Origin: Pseudomonadota bacterium
GTDB taxonomy: Bacteria > Desulfobacterota > Desulfovibrionia > Desulfovibrionales > Desulfovibrionaceae
NCBI GenBank assembly: GCA_023460395.1
Contig: JAEWQB010000014.1
Location: forward strand, 171,823 to 235,822
Reading direction: 5' to 3'
Length of the DNA stretch: 64,000 nt
Part shown: piece after piece, positions 50,823 to 60,082 of the stretch
Position numbering within the stretch: position 1 is the first letter of the stretch
Layout: each line of letters begins with the position of its first letter
Translations under genes and position numbers: made by a program
The notes under the pieces: model-generated
Databases searched by the model: none
What the model was told of the DNA's origin: nothing
Seen by the model: only the letters and a program-made list of their open reading frames with translations

Positions 50823-52181
50823 TTACGAAGCTAAAGGGCGCGGGGCACGGTGCAGGGGAGCATTCCGGCCTCCGGGCCATATGCGCCATACGCCGAATAT
50901 TGTGCGCAGCATGGTCCACAGGCCGGTCGCCAGCCATATCCAGAGCAGTGGGGGCTGTGCATTTACCGCCGAGGTGGCAAGCAGCAGGGCCATGCCACCC
51001 AAGGAGGAAATAAGCATGGCATTGCGCAGGTAGCGAAAATCACCCGTGCCCCAGTGAATGCCGTCTGTGGCAAAAGAAAGGGCGTTGATGGGCTGAATGA
51101 GGGAAGCCACAAGCCAGCCAGTGGCGAACGTGCTGTGGATGCCGGGCGGAATCAGCAGCCACGCAATAGGCTCTTCCAGCAACAGCATGGCGATCATGAG
51201 TAGTGTTCCCGTACCCAAGCTCCAACGGCAGACCATTCCCGCCACTTGCCGGGCGGCGGGAATGGCGGAGCTTCCCATGAAATACCCGATGAGGCTTTGT
51301 CCCGTGATGGCAAAAGCGTCTAAAAACAGCGCGGAGAAGAGAAAGAATTGGCGGATGGCTTGGTGCGCCGCGCCGCAGTCGGGACCAGCTTCTGTGGCTT
51401 GGCGGGTGGCCAGCAGCAAAAACGCCAGCACCATACCCGTGCGGACAAACAGATCACCGCCTATGGAAAGCAACGCCCGGATATCCGCCCGGCGCGGATT
51501 GCTTGCAATGCCGATATGGTGGCGGACTAGCCATATCGCCCACATTGCCCCCAACCATTGGCTGACAGAGGTGGCAAGACCCGCTCCGGTAACGCCCATG
51601 GCTGGAAACGGGCCATTACCGAAGATGAATAGCCAATCCAGTACAATGTTGAGCAGATTCACCGCCCCCGCTATCCATAAAGGAGTGCGCATGTTCTGCA
51701 TGCCGCGCAGGGCACCAAAGCACGAAAAGGTGAGCAATATGGCCGGCGCTCCGAGCAAGCGCACACGGATGTAGTCCACGGCGTTTTGCAGCACTGGTCC
51801 GTCTCCGCCTAATAACCGCGCGGCTGTTTCCGCTGCGGGCCATGCCGCTAGAGCCACCGTTATGCCCAGTCCTGCGGCCAGCAGGAGGGATGCGGAGAGT
51901 ATTTGCGAAGCGCGGAAGCTGTCTCCCGCGCCCATACATCGGGCCAGTTCCGTTTGGGTTCCCACGCCAAGAAAGTTGAATACCCAGAATGCGGAAGAGA
52001 GAACCATGGCGCCAATTCCCAGCCCGGCAAGCGGAACGGTGCCCAGCCGGGCTACAAACGCTGTGTCTGCGAGGCCGGTCAGCGGTTCCGCTATCAGGGA
52101 TATGGAAACCGCTACCGCCATACGCAAAAGGGTGCGGCGCGGTGCGGCAAGAAACGCGTGCGAGGCCGGGGTATTGGTCAT
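50823..52181 (-). CDS. MATE family efflux transporter (DinF-like)
   Basis: A 452-residue protein with 12 predicted membrane helices in two MATE repeats. ISLIAEPLTGLADTAFVARLG in helix 1 is typical of the DinF branch; GVTGAGLATSVSQW occurs in helix 6, and FLFSALFLDAFAITGQSLIGYFMG opens the second half. It would export organic cations or toxic metabolites using a sodium or proton gradient. The C-terminus is short and basic. It stands alone: the small-protein operon lies downstream on the same strand with its own promoter, and the divergent gene encodes a phage-type tail fibre. Confidence 0.9.
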   Translation of the reverse strand: MTNTPASHAFLAAPRRTLLRMAVAVSISLIAEPLTGLADTAFVARLGTVPLAGLGIGAMVLSSAFWVFNFLGVGTQTELARCMGAGDSFRASQILSASLLLAAGLGITVALAAWPAAETAARLLGGDGPVLQNAVDYIRVRLLGAPAILLTFSCFGALRGMQNMRTPLWIAGAVNLLNIVLDWLFIFGNGPFPAMGVTGAGLATSVSQWLGAMWAIWLVRHHIGIASNPRRADIRALLSIGGDLFVRTGMVLAFLLLATRQATEAGPDCGAAHQAIRQFFLFSALFLDAFAITGQSLIGYFMGSSAIPAARQVAGMVCRWSLGTGTLLMIAMLLLEEPIAWLLIPPGIHSTFATGWLVASLIQPINALSFATDGIHWGTGDFRYLRNAMLISSLGGMALLLATSAVNAQPPLLWIWLATGLWTMLRTIFGVWRIWPGGRNAPLHRAPRPLAS

Positions 52182-52468
52182 ACGGCGGGTTCCGGTGGCT
52201 GGTGATGACGCTTCATAGTGGACGAGTGTACCGGAGAAGCCCGTCCCGCAAAAGAAAAATTCCTTTCAGCGTATGGCCCTGTTTTGCCGTTTATCACGTT
52301 GCCGGGGGCAATTTTCTTCTGCTGTCTCTGCGTTTTATATGCCCGGCGATAGGTGGACCAATTTGCAAAGAGCGTGGTCTTCACCGCGTTTGTTGTGGAA
52401 ATGGGCATGGGGCGCGGCTACTTTCCGGCGTTTTGTATGGAACGGAAGTATACAACAGGAGAGGCAGT

Positions 52469-53695
52469 ATGACGATTTCATCGGTTCATACCGTGCATCG
52501 GTATGTGGGCGATGGCGTGCAGACGGAATGGCCTGTGCTGTTCCCTTTCTTCGCGCCGGAAGAGGTCAGAGCGGTGCGCACCGGAATTGGCGGGCTGGAT
52601 ACGGCGCTGGTGTATGGCCCGGATTACACCGTGCAGGCGTTTGAAGAGGGCGGCCTGTGCCGTTGCGCCGTGGGAGTGGGGGAACGGCTAACCCTGTATC
52701 TGGAGCTGGCTCCCGTGCAGCAGATAGATTTGCGTAATACGGGAATTCTCGCGCCGGAAATTTTGGAGTTGGGGCTTGATCGGCTGACCTTGCTTGTTCA
52801 GCAGTTGGAAGAGGGGGTTTCCCGCTGCGTTCAGGTGGGAATAACCAGTGATATGGACCCGAACGCGGTACTGACCGCAGTTGAAACCGCAAAGGCACTC
52901 TCTGAAATAGCGGCGCACCAAGCGGCAGATAGCGCCACTGCGGGTGCCGGGTCCGCTGTGAATGCGAAAGCCGCTCAGGACGCGGCGGGGGGTATGGCCA
53001 TGGCGTCCGCCGCGTCCGCGGATGAGGCTGCGGAGTCCGCTTTGGCCGCCGCCGCATCGGCAAACGTGGCGGAAGCCCAGCAGGCCGTTGTTATCGCGGC
53101 GGGAGAGGCGCAGCGCGGCATGGTTGTGTCTACCGGGAGCACTCAGGTGGCACGGGTCGCCGCCGAAGGGGCTTCGCAAGTTGAACGGGTCATTACTACC
53201 GGCGATGCCGTTGTCGCGTTGCTTCCCGGAATAGTTTCGCCGTTTTCCGGCAACTTCGGAGGCGCGGGCAACAAGCATCCGATAAATGTGAAAACCGGCA
53301 CGGCGGATCTTCGGTATGCTCTCTGTGATGGCGCAACCTATACCGCCCCGGACGGTCGTGTGGTTACGACGCCGGACTTGCGCGAGCGCTTTGTCTTACC
53401 CGCGAACACGCCTTCGTCATCTGGGCAGACAGGCGGTTCGTGGACGCATTCGCACACAACCTCCGTTAACGCGACAACCCTCGGTATAGGGCAAATTCCC
53501 TCGCATAATCACAATATTGGACTATATAAGGCGGGTAGTCCCTACAATGCGCTTTCCCCAATGGGAGAGGGAAGTCCCACACTCTTATATTCATCCAATT
53601 CAGGCGGTGGCGGCTCCCATACTCACGGGGCCGTAACGTCTACCGTGAGCATTTCGCCACCGTACTACCGGCTTGCGTACATTATGGCATTATAG
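52469..53695 (+). CDS. Phage-type tail fibre protein
   Basis: A 408-residue protein. AGGAG lies 7 bp before the ATG at 52469. The N-terminal 95 residues resemble T7-like tail-fibre attachment domains (HRYVGDGVQTEWPVLFPFF, then LVYGPDYTVQ). The middle (about 150-255) is an Ala-rich coiled coil with repeated SAA/AAA. The C-terminal third is a phage tail collar-like tip: DLRYALCDGATYTAPDGRVV, TPDLRERFVLPAN, then His-rich turns TGGSWTHSHTTS and GGGSHTHG that bind metal in such fibres, ending SPPYYRLAYIMAL. No other virion genes are in this window, so this is a stand-alone tail fibre or a prophage or tailocin remnant. Confidence 0.88.
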   Translation: MTISSVHTVHRYVGDGVQTEWPVLFPFFAPEEVRAVRTGIGGLDTALVYGPDYTVQAFEEGGLCRCAVGVGERLTLYLELAPVQQIDLRNTGILAPEILELGLDRLTLLVQQLEEGVSRCVQVGITSDMDPNAVLTAVETAKALSEIAAHQAADSATAGAGSAVNAKAAQDAAGGMAMASAASADEAAESALAAAASANVAEAQQAVVIAAGEAQRGMVVSTGSTQVARVAAEGASQVERVITTGDAVVALLPGIVSPFSGNFGGAGNKHPINVKTGTADLRYALCDGATYTAPDGRVVTTPDLRERFVLPANTPSSSGQTGGSWTHSHTTSVNATTLGIGQIPSHNHNIGLYKAGSPYNALSPMGEGSPTLLYSSNSGGGGSHTHGAVTSTVSISPPYYRLAYIMAL

Positions 53696-53704
53696 GAGCA
53701 CCAT

Positions 53705-54073
53705 ATGCGGCTAACAGTGATTTTCGATGACGCTGTGATCTATCTGGATGGGGACGCGTTGCAGGCGGAAACCGGTAACGGCGGAGATATGCATGCCATT
53801 CAGTGGTACGGGGACCGGGGGCATGTGGAGTATCGTGATGCGCGGCCCAACAGGGAACTTGCCGGGGAGGACTATGCGGAGATGATAGCCCCCTATGTGG
53901 CGGTATGGGAGTCCGCACGCATAGCCCGGATGGCGGAAGAGGCGAGTGCGGAAAACGAAGAGGAACATTCCGCGCCAGATATGACGCTCGGTGAAGCGGA
54001 GACTGTGGTAGCGTTGTTCCCGGTCAGTTATCCGCATGTGCTGGCAGTGCTGGGGTTGGGGGATATCGTCTAG
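53705..54073 (+). CDS. Probable tail fibre assembly protein
   Basis: A 122-residue acidic protein 9 bp downstream of the tail fibre, with AGGAG at its start. MHAIQWYGDRGHVEYRD resembles the opening of short phage proteins encoded after tail fibres, where a W/Y-rich turn is followed by an acidic helix (here PYVAVWESARIARMAEEA). The position directly behind the fibre and the co-termination at a strong hairpin support a role in fibre assembly or as a chaperone. The match is by pattern and position, not by a clear domain. Confidence 0.6.
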   Translation: MRLTVIFDDAVIYLDGDALQAETGNGGDMHAIQWYGDRGHVEYRDARPNRELAGEDYAEMIAPYVAVWESARIARMAEEASAENEEEHSAPDMTLGEAETVVALFPVSYPHVLAVLGLGDIV

Positions 54074-54186
54074 CCTTGCGGAAGGAAGTGCGGGAGACGT
54101 TCGGTCCTCAGTACATCAGACTATGTCCTATGCCACGCTGTGCATATGCGTATGCCAAAACCGGACGCTGCCGGGGAAGGGGCAAG

Positions 54187-54215
54187 GCCACCGGGCGGGG
54201 AACCCGGTGGCTTTT
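54187..54215 (+). terminator. Terminator after the tail fibre cassette
   Basis: GCCACCGGG and CCCGGTGGC form a perfect 9-bp stem with a 7-nt loop, followed by TTTTAT. Confidence 0.85.
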
Positions 54216-54301
54216 ATGTCTCTGGTCGGCGCGGGACAGCAGCGTGCCACATCTTTCCCGCCCGCAACAGGTGTCGGTTCGATTGGGCCTATTCCGATGT
54301 C

Positions 54302-55813
54302 CTATTCTTCCCAACCGTAGGTGCGTTCCACTGCCTTTTTCCAGCCCGCATACAGGATATCTCCTTTGGCGGTGTCCATGGTGGGCAGCCATGTGCGGTC
54401 CCCCGTCCAATGGCGGAGCAGTTCGTCCCGCCCGGACCAGAATCCGCAGGCGATGCCTGCGGCATAGGCCGCGCCTAAACAGGTGGTTTCCGTCACTCTG
54501 GGGCGCACCACAGGCACGTCGAGAATGTCCGCCTGAAACTGCATGAGCAGGTCATTGGTTACCATTCCGCCGTCCACCTTGAGGGTTTTTAGTGGCATTC
54601 CGGCGTCCTTGTTCATGGCTTCCACAATGTCACGCGTCTGGTAAGCGGTGGCTTCCAGCACGGCACGGGCAATATGATGACGGGTAATATACCGGGTTAG
54701 GCCAACCATGACCCCGCGTGCGTCCGGTCGCCAATAGGGGGCAAAAAGGCCGGAAAAGGCGGGAACAAGATACATACCGCCCGTGTCGTCAACTTCGCGG
54801 GCAAGGGCTTCCACTTCCGGCGCGGAATCAAACATACGCAGATTGTCGCGTAGCCATTGTACCAAGGCACCGGCAATGGCAATGGAACCTTCCAGACAAT
54901 AGGCCGGTTTTCGACCACTGAACTGATACGCCAGTGTGGTCAGCAGGCCATGGTTGGAGGTAATGGGGGTGTTGCCTGTATGCATGAGCAGAAAACAGCC
55001 GGTACCGTAAGTGTTTTTTGCCTCACCGGGAGAAAAGCATGTTTGTCCCACCAAAGCGGCTTGCTGGTCGCCCAATGCGCCGCAGACGGGAACACGCGCG
55101 CCCAGCGGCCCGTGCTCGGTGGTGGTGCCCCATGTGCCATCATCGGAAGACGGGACAATGCGCGGTAACGTGTGGCGGGGAATACATAGAGCGCGTAAAA
55201 TGGACTCGTCCCACTGCAAGGTGGTGATATCCATGAGCAGGGTACGGCTTGCGTTGGTTACGTCCGTCACGTGTGCTCCGCCCTGCGGACCGCCTGTCAG
55301 CCACCAGATAAGCCATGTCTCAATGGTGCCGAACAGCAATTCTCCCCGGTTGGCGGTGGCGCACGCCTGCGGTGCGTTGTCGAGAATCCAGCGGAGCTTG
55401 GGACCGGAAAAGTAGGTCGCCACAGGCAGCCCTGTTTGCGCACGGAAGCGGTCTTGCCCGCCTTCCGCGATGAGTTGTTTGCATATCTCATGCGTGCGCG
55501 TGCATTGCCAGACAATGGCATTATACAAAGGCGTTCCGGTAGTGCGGTCCCACGCCACAGTGGTTTCCCGCTGGTTGGTAATACCTATCGCGGCGATATC
55601 CGCGCTGGTCAGGCCGCTTTTTGCCAGCGCGCCTTGTATGACCTCCTGCGTATTGTTCCATATTTCCAGCGGATCGTGTTCTACCCATCCGGGGCGAGGG
55701 TAAATTTGTCTGTGCTCTTTTTGGTCCTGCGCCACCATGCGTCCGCTATGGTCGAAAATGATAAACCGGCTGCTTGTGGTTCCAGAATCTACCGCGCCTA
55801 TGTAGCGTTTCAT
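54302..55813 (-). CDS. glpK: Glycerol kinase
   Basis: A 503-residue FGGY-family kinase that phosphorylates glycerol to sn-glycerol-3-phosphate. N-terminal phosphate-1 motif GAVDSGTTSSR, ITNQRETTVAWDRTTG, the substrate block YNAIVWQCTRT, and the ATP site GTGCFLLMHTG followed by VDGGMVTNDLLMQFQADIL. Length and order match the family. AGGAGG precedes the ATG at 55813. It is last in the minus-strand glp cluster, after a 223-bp gap with a small hairpin (CCGGTTG/CAACCGG near 55890), so it may have its own promoter. No glycerol facilitator gene is seen here. Confidence 0.96.
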   Translation of the reverse strand: MKRYIGAVDSGTTSSRFIIFDHSGRMVAQDQKEHRQIYPRPGWVEHDPLEIWNNTQEVIQGALAKSGLTSADIAAIGITNQRETTVAWDRTTGTPLYNAIVWQCTRTHEICKQLIAEGGQDRFRAQTGLPVATYFSGPKLRWILDNAPQACATANRGELLFGTIETWLIWWLTGGPQGGAHVTDVTNASRTLLMDITTLQWDESILRALCIPRHTLPRIVPSSDDGTWGTTTEHGPLGARVPVCGALGDQQAALVGQTCFSPGEAKNTYGTGCFLLMHTGNTPITSNHGLLTTLAYQFSGRKPAYCLEGSIAIAGALVQWLRDNLRMFDSAPEVEALAREVDDTGGMYLVPAFSGLFAPYWRPDARGVMVGLTRYITRHHIARAVLEATAYQTRDIVEAMNKDAGMPLKTLKVDGGMVTNDLLMQFQADILDVPVVRPRVTETTCLGAAYAAGIACGFWSGRDELLRHWTGDRTWLPTMDTAKGDILYAGWKKAVERTYGWEE

Positions 55814-56036
55814 GATCGCCTCCTGTAGGGGGTGATCGGTTGTCGGGTTGGTTCAACTGCGAAATGGTTTGGAGTATGAGTATGCCCCGGAATGCCGGTT
55901 GAGACAACCGGGGGAATGGAAATGGTATGTGGCGAAGGCCGGAAGGGCAAAAGGCCGTAGTATTCTGCGGGCCTGAATTAGTAGGGGTAGGGAAAGCGGA
56001 ATGTGTGCGCCAGACGGTGACCGCCCGTCGATTTCG

Positions 56037-56840
56037 TCAGCCCAGTGCCGTTTCCAGCAAGTGCGTGAACAGCACGGCTTGAGGCATTGCCGGGGCTGGT
56101 GGAGACGCAAGGTCCGCTGTGCCGGGACGGTGCTGCGCGAACTGCATATGGCAATACGTGCATGCCGTTGCCAGCACTGTTGCACCCGCAACGTGGGCAT
56201 TTTCCCGCTTGCGGCGAAGAAGCGCATCGGCGAGGGAATCGTCCCTGCCGCGCAGGGGATAGCCGCAACATTCCAACCGCAGTTCCCATTCCACTGTCTG
56301 CGCTCCGGTAGCGGAGAGTATGCGCTCAAAGATGGTGGGGGCTAATGGATCGTCGAACTCTGTCACGTTGCCGGGGCGAAGGGCGTGGCAACCGTAATGG
56401 CAGGCTATGCGCATATCGGTGAGTGGATGGCGGACCATGGCGGCAATGCGGCTTGCGCCCACCTCGCGGTCCAGTACGGCAAGCAGATGCCGAACGCGGG
56501 TATCGCGGGGAATGGCAAGCCGTTCATTGTGTAGCAACGCCTCCACAGCGGTGGCGAGGTGCGTGTCGCGGTCTATGCGGACCATGGCGTGCCGAAGATT
56601 GCCGAAGCAGCATTTGCACGGGGTCAGAATATCCAGCCCCGCACGTGCCGCCAGTGCGACATTGCGTATGGCGGAGTAGACGGAGGCGAGCTCGTTTTCC
56701 TGTCGTATGGGCCAGCCGCAACAGGCGAATTCGAGCGGGACGAGCTGAATATCCAGCCTGTGGCATAGCGATTGGACGGAATGCCCATATTCCGGCAGAT
56801 AACCGGGAATTTTACAGCCGGGGAAATAGGCATACTTCAT
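56037..56840 (-). CDS. HdrB-like CCG-domain protein
   Basis: A 267-residue protein with two CCG cysteine-rich domains as in heterodisulfide reductase subunit B. The first has YFPGCKIPG and later ACCGWPIRQEN with CKCCFGNLR; the second has HYGCHALRP, LECCGYPLRGRD and a final ACTYCHMQF. Each domain thus has the C-x(n)-CCG-x(n)-C-x2-C set that binds an unusual iron-sulfur centre in HdrB. It overlaps the upstream fused membrane protein by 4 bp (ATGA), so the two make a complex. In the glp context it probably takes the place of the CCG half of GlpC. The electron acceptor is unknown. Confidence 0.88.
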   Translation of the reverse strand: MKYAYFPGCKIPGYLPEYGHSVQSLCHRLDIQLVPLEFACCGWPIRQENELASVYSAIRNVALAARAGLDILTPCKCCFGNLRHAMVRIDRDTHLATAVEALLHNERLAIPRDTRVRHLLAVLDREVGASRIAAMVRHPLTDMRIACHYGCHALRPGNVTEFDDPLAPTIFERILSATGAQTVEWELRLECCGYPLRGRDDSLADALLRRKRENAHVAGATVLATACTYCHMQFAQHRPGTADLASPPAPAMPQAVLFTHLLETALG

Positions 56841-58714
56841 ACGTTCCCCTTCGGGGTGTCGGTTGATCCGGTGTTGAACGAAGGCTCGCTGGAGGCTCCG
56901 GGGGTGACGTGGCTAGGGTCGGTCTTCACCGCGTCCTCATGGGCGTTCTCCCGCCGTGTGGGATGAATCCGGGGTAACGGACAGGCTGTAATCTGCTTTT
57001 CCGCGAGGCGGGCGGTAGCGAGTTGCCGCAGTTCAAATAAAATGTCGGCCACTGGAATATTTTGCGGGCAGTGCTCTTGGCATTTGTAACAGGTCGTACA
57101 GCTCCAGACCATACGCACGCCCAGAGCCTCGTCTTTCAGCCCCATGCGTAACAGGTTCATAATTTGTTGGGGCATAAGGTCCAGATCGTTTCCCGGCGCG
57201 TCGGACACCGCTACCACGGGGCACACACTGGTGCAGGTGGTGCACTGCACGCATCCCCAAAACGATTCTGGTTTGTCAGCGAGTCCTGTTCCCTGTTGCC
57301 GGGGGAAGCGCGATGTTTCACTCCCGGAGCCGTTCTGTTCGCGCAAAACGGTGGCCCATTGGGCGGCGGAACATTGGCGGATTGTGGTATTGGGACCATC
57401 CAGAGCTTGTTGCGCCAGCCGTATTTCAGAGGCCCGCCATAGATCCTGCAAGTTAATGCCGGAGGGGCATAGCTCTGTGCAGCGCAGACAGTGTGTACAG
57501 GTGCGGCTGCCTTCGGCAAAAGCGGTTTGCGCCTCTCCATGGAGTGTACCCGCCACGGCACGGCGCAGGGAAATAAGTTTTTCCGAGGGCAGGATCGCTG
57601 TGTTGCCCGTTACCGCGAAAACGGGCGCCACGCTGCAATGCAGGCTGCATTCGCCACACCGGGTGCAGGCTTCCAGACCCAGTAGGCGAGACAGAGAGGT
57701 CGCGCTGCCGGGAAATCCTTTTTCATCCTGCAAAACCGAATGCGAATCGTCTCCGGCTTGGGTGGTAATTTTGCGGCGGGCCAGCAAATTGAGCGGGGTT
57801 GCCACGGGGTGCAGACATTTTCCCCACGGTAGGCAGGCCAAGCCGAGCAGACAGGCTCCTACGTGAAGATACCAGAGCCACGTGTCGGCATGGGTGGCGT
57901 TCAGCGCGGGGGCAAGAGGGCGCATCGTCGTGGCCAGAGCGCGGGAAACCACGGCGCTGGACGTGGGGGAATGGCAGTACCCGCAGCTTTCAGCGCTCAA
58001 TGCCTCGCCGCGCAGGATCAGCGTTTTTTCCGTGCTGGCGGGGGGAGAAAAGACAACGCCGTTTTTAGCGGACCAATACGCCATAAGTGCGGCGATATCT
58101 TCTTCCGTCTCCGGGAAGAAATAGTCTTCCGTCATACGGGTGAAGGCATGCGGAGAGCCTATGCGGGCGGCTTCCAGCGTAAAACCGCTGACAACAATGG
58201 TGATAATGATGCCGAGGAGAAACCAGTCCTGTTTCCGGTTTATGGTACCTGAAAGGCGGTTGCGCATGCGGGCGCGGCGGGCACCGGCAAGCGCCAGACC
58301 CGCCAGAACCATAAGCCCGCCTGTGTTGCGCAGCCATTGCCACGGATTGAGGGTAGGCTCATATCCGCTGAATAGCGGAATGGTGATGATGTCGTCCAGC
58401 GCATGAAAAACAAGCAGCCCCATAAAGCCGGTGAAGATGAGGCTGTGCATTAGCCAGCGGTATGCGCTGGTGCGAGCGGTGCGTCGTAAAAAGACAACAT
58501 CCGTGAGCAGGGTCGCGCTTGTGCGAAGCAGTGTGCGGACGCACTGAAGGAGCGCGGAGAAAACGTGTCGGCGCGGCTGCCGGACGGGCTGTACGGAATC
58601 GCGGGTAGGGCAGGGAAAGGCCCGGTTCTGTCCACGTCGGCAGCGGACGTACCGGAAGAGTATTCCGGTAAAGGCTATACAGCCAGCGAGAGCCACCAAC
58701 ACGCGGAACAGCAT
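56837..58714 (-). CDS. Fused cytochrome b / haem c / HdrC-like iron-sulfur membrane protein
   Basis: A 625-residue fusion. A first helix (about 3-22) and three more (about 88-108, 120-142, 166-186) belong to a NarI/HdrE/DsrM-like cytochrome b part, with His in WLMHSLIFTGF. A periplasmic loop follows with one haem c motif, SCGYCHSP (CxxCH, about 245). The fifth helix (about 285-305, WYLHVGACLLGLACLP) ends in LHPVATPLNLL. The C-terminal 320 residues hold four [4Fe-4S] motifs in two pairs: CTRCGECSLHC, CTHCLRCTELCP, then CVQCTTCTSVCP and CTTCYKCQEHCP. Its end overlaps the HdrB-like gene. It would carry electrons from glycerol-3-phosphate oxidation across the membrane to quinone or a periplasmic haem. 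Confidence 0.85.
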   Translation of the reverse strand: MLFRVLVALAGCIAFTGILFRYVRCRRGQNRAFPCPTRDSVQPVRQPRRHVFSALLQCVRTLLRTSATLLTDVVFLRRTARTSAYRWLMHSLIFTGFMGLLVFHALDDIITIPLFSGYEPTLNPWQWLRNTGGLMVLAGLALAGARRARMRNRLSGTINRKQDWFLLGIIITIVVSGFTLEAARIGSPHAFTRMTEDYFFPETEEDIAALMAYWSAKNGVVFSPPASTEKTLILRGEALSAESCGYCHSPTSSAVVSRALATTMRPLAPALNATHADTWLWYLHVGACLLGLACLPWGKCLHPVATPLNLLARRKITTQAGDDSHSVLQDEKGFPGSATSLSRLLGLEACTRCGECSLHCSVAPVFAVTGNTAILPSEKLISLRRAVAGTLHGEAQTAFAEGSRTCTHCLRCTELCPSGINLQDLWRASEIRLAQQALDGPNTTIRQCSAAQWATVLREQNGSGSETSRFPRQQGTGLADKPESFWGCVQCTTCTSVCPVVAVSDAPGNDLDLMPQQIMNLLRMGLKDEALGVRMVWSCTTCYKCQEHCPQNIPVADILFELRQLATARLAEKQITACPLPRIHPTRRENAHEDAVKTDPSHVTPGASSEPSFNTGSTDTPKGNV

Positions 58715-58762
58715 TTTCCGGCATTCCTTGTTTTTTCGTTTCAGACACCGGAAAGAACGCGG

Positions 58763-60082
58763 CTACGCGTGTTCTTTCCGCCTTTCAGCGGGCCTACCCA
58801 ACGTGGCAGCCAATTCTTTTACAGCACGGGCCGCTGTGGCTATGGCTAGCCCCGCCCCGCATTTTTGGCGCATCCAGTCATGGTGGGCCAGAATAGCCCC
58901 GGCTGCGAAAAGCGTATCATGCAGAGGAACATTCTGCGCGGTCAGCGGGCGCATGGTGTCGTCCACTTCAATTCCCGCACGGTTTACCGGGTGCCCCCGG
59001 CTATCTAAAAATGTTTCACGGTGCCACGCCGCACGGGTTTGGGGCTGGGTAACGGGTATATCAAACAACGGCTCATACAGGCGGTTGCGGTCTGCTCGTA
59101 ATCCCTTGCCGAACAGGCGCCCTGAGGCCAAAATCGCGCCACGGGCATGCAGTGTGCGGGTATCTGTGCCATCGCCGATGGAAAAACGGAACAGCCCTTC
59201 GTCGGTGCGTTGCACGCTCTGCACCAGCTTTTGCGAGAAGGTTGTCACCCCCAGCGGGGCAAGTCCCCGGTCAAAGACGGAGCGCAGACGCGGACCGGTG
59301 ACGGAAGGGGGCAATGTGGGAATTTCAAAAACGGATTTGCCCGTCAGTTCCTCCATCATACTCACGGTCCGCACGGGATCGTGCAATCCCAGAACAGCGG
59401 GAAAGCCGATGTAGTCCACGTCTCGCGCAAGGGGAGCGACCAGCGCGGCAAGTTCTTCACACCGTTCTGGTATGCCCAGTGTCCATGCCATATGTTCGGG
59501 GTATAATTCACCCACCGTGCCGGGAAACGCCACACGTTCCGCGCGTAAACTGGGCCAGCGGGGGGCTTGCATCGCTTGTATCTGGCGGGCACTGAACCCT
59601 TTTAGTCCGTGAAAGTCCACAATAAGCGTGGGGGCGGCGTCTTGCAGGGCCTGAGCGCCCTTTGCCGTGGTGACAGGCACGCGCCACGTGTGCTTAATGG
59701 TGCCCGCCGGAGTGAGCACCGCCGTGTTGTGACGGGCATCACCTGTGTATGCGAGATTGCGGCTGGCGAGGAAATTGGTAAACGCATCCATGGCGTTTTG
59801 GATTTCTTCTCTACTGATGCGCGTATAGGGATGAGGGGCGGAACTTCGCAGAGCATCATGGCGCAACGCGTCGATAGCGGCCCACGGGTCTTTCCAGCGG
59901 GTTCCGCTTTCCGTGGGGTGGATGGCCATAAGGTCCAAAAATCCGGTACTAAAATCAATGCCGCCCGTGGAGCCGGTTTGCGCGACTGAAAGTCCGTGTT
60001 GGGCCGCGAACAGCGTTGCAGCCATGCCCGCGAATCCCGCTCCGATGACCATGACATCATAGACGGTGTCGTAGCGGCTCAT
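58763..60082 (-). CDS. glpB: Anaerobic glycerol-3-phosphate dehydrogenase subunit B
   Basis: A 439-residue flavoprotein subunit. N-terminal FAD site VMVIGAGFAGMAATLFA, then GFLDLMA, WRVPVTTAKGAQAL, ILASGRLFGKGL (Rossmann strand and Gly-rich loop) and AAGAILAHHDW near the end. It matches GlpB, which with GlpA forms the catalytic dimer of the anaerobic dehydrogenase. The ATG at 60082 overlaps the glpA stop by 4 bp. The downstream gene is a cytochrome/FeS fusion rather than a soluble GlpC, 48 bp away, on the same transcript. Confidence 0.9.
   Translation of the reverse strand: MSRYDTVYDVMVIGAGFAGMAATLFAAQHGLSVAQTGSTGGIDFSTGFLDLMAIHPTESGTRWKDPWAAIDALRHDALRSSAPHPYTRISREEIQNAMDAFTNFLASRNLAYTGDARHNTAVLTPAGTIKHTWRVPVTTAKGAQALQDAAPTLIVDFHGLKGFSARQIQAMQAPRWPSLRAERVAFPGTVGELYPEHMAWTLGIPERCEELAALVAPLARDVDYIGFPAVLGLHDPVRTVSMMEELTGKSVFEIPTLPPSVTGPRLRSVFDRGLAPLGVTTFSQKLVQSVQRTDEGLFRFSIGDGTDTRTLHARGAILASGRLFGKGLRADRNRLYEPLFDIPVTQPQTRAAWHRETFLDSRGHPVNRAGIEVDDTMRPLTAQNVPLHDTLFAAGAILAHHDWMRQKCGAGLAIATAARAVKELAATLGRPAERRKEHA

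Noticed and set aside
50421..50834. 137-aa plus-strand ORF opposite the microprotein operon
   Set aside because: Antisense to two coupled ORFs with clear signals; composition and lack of a ribosome-binding site argue against it.
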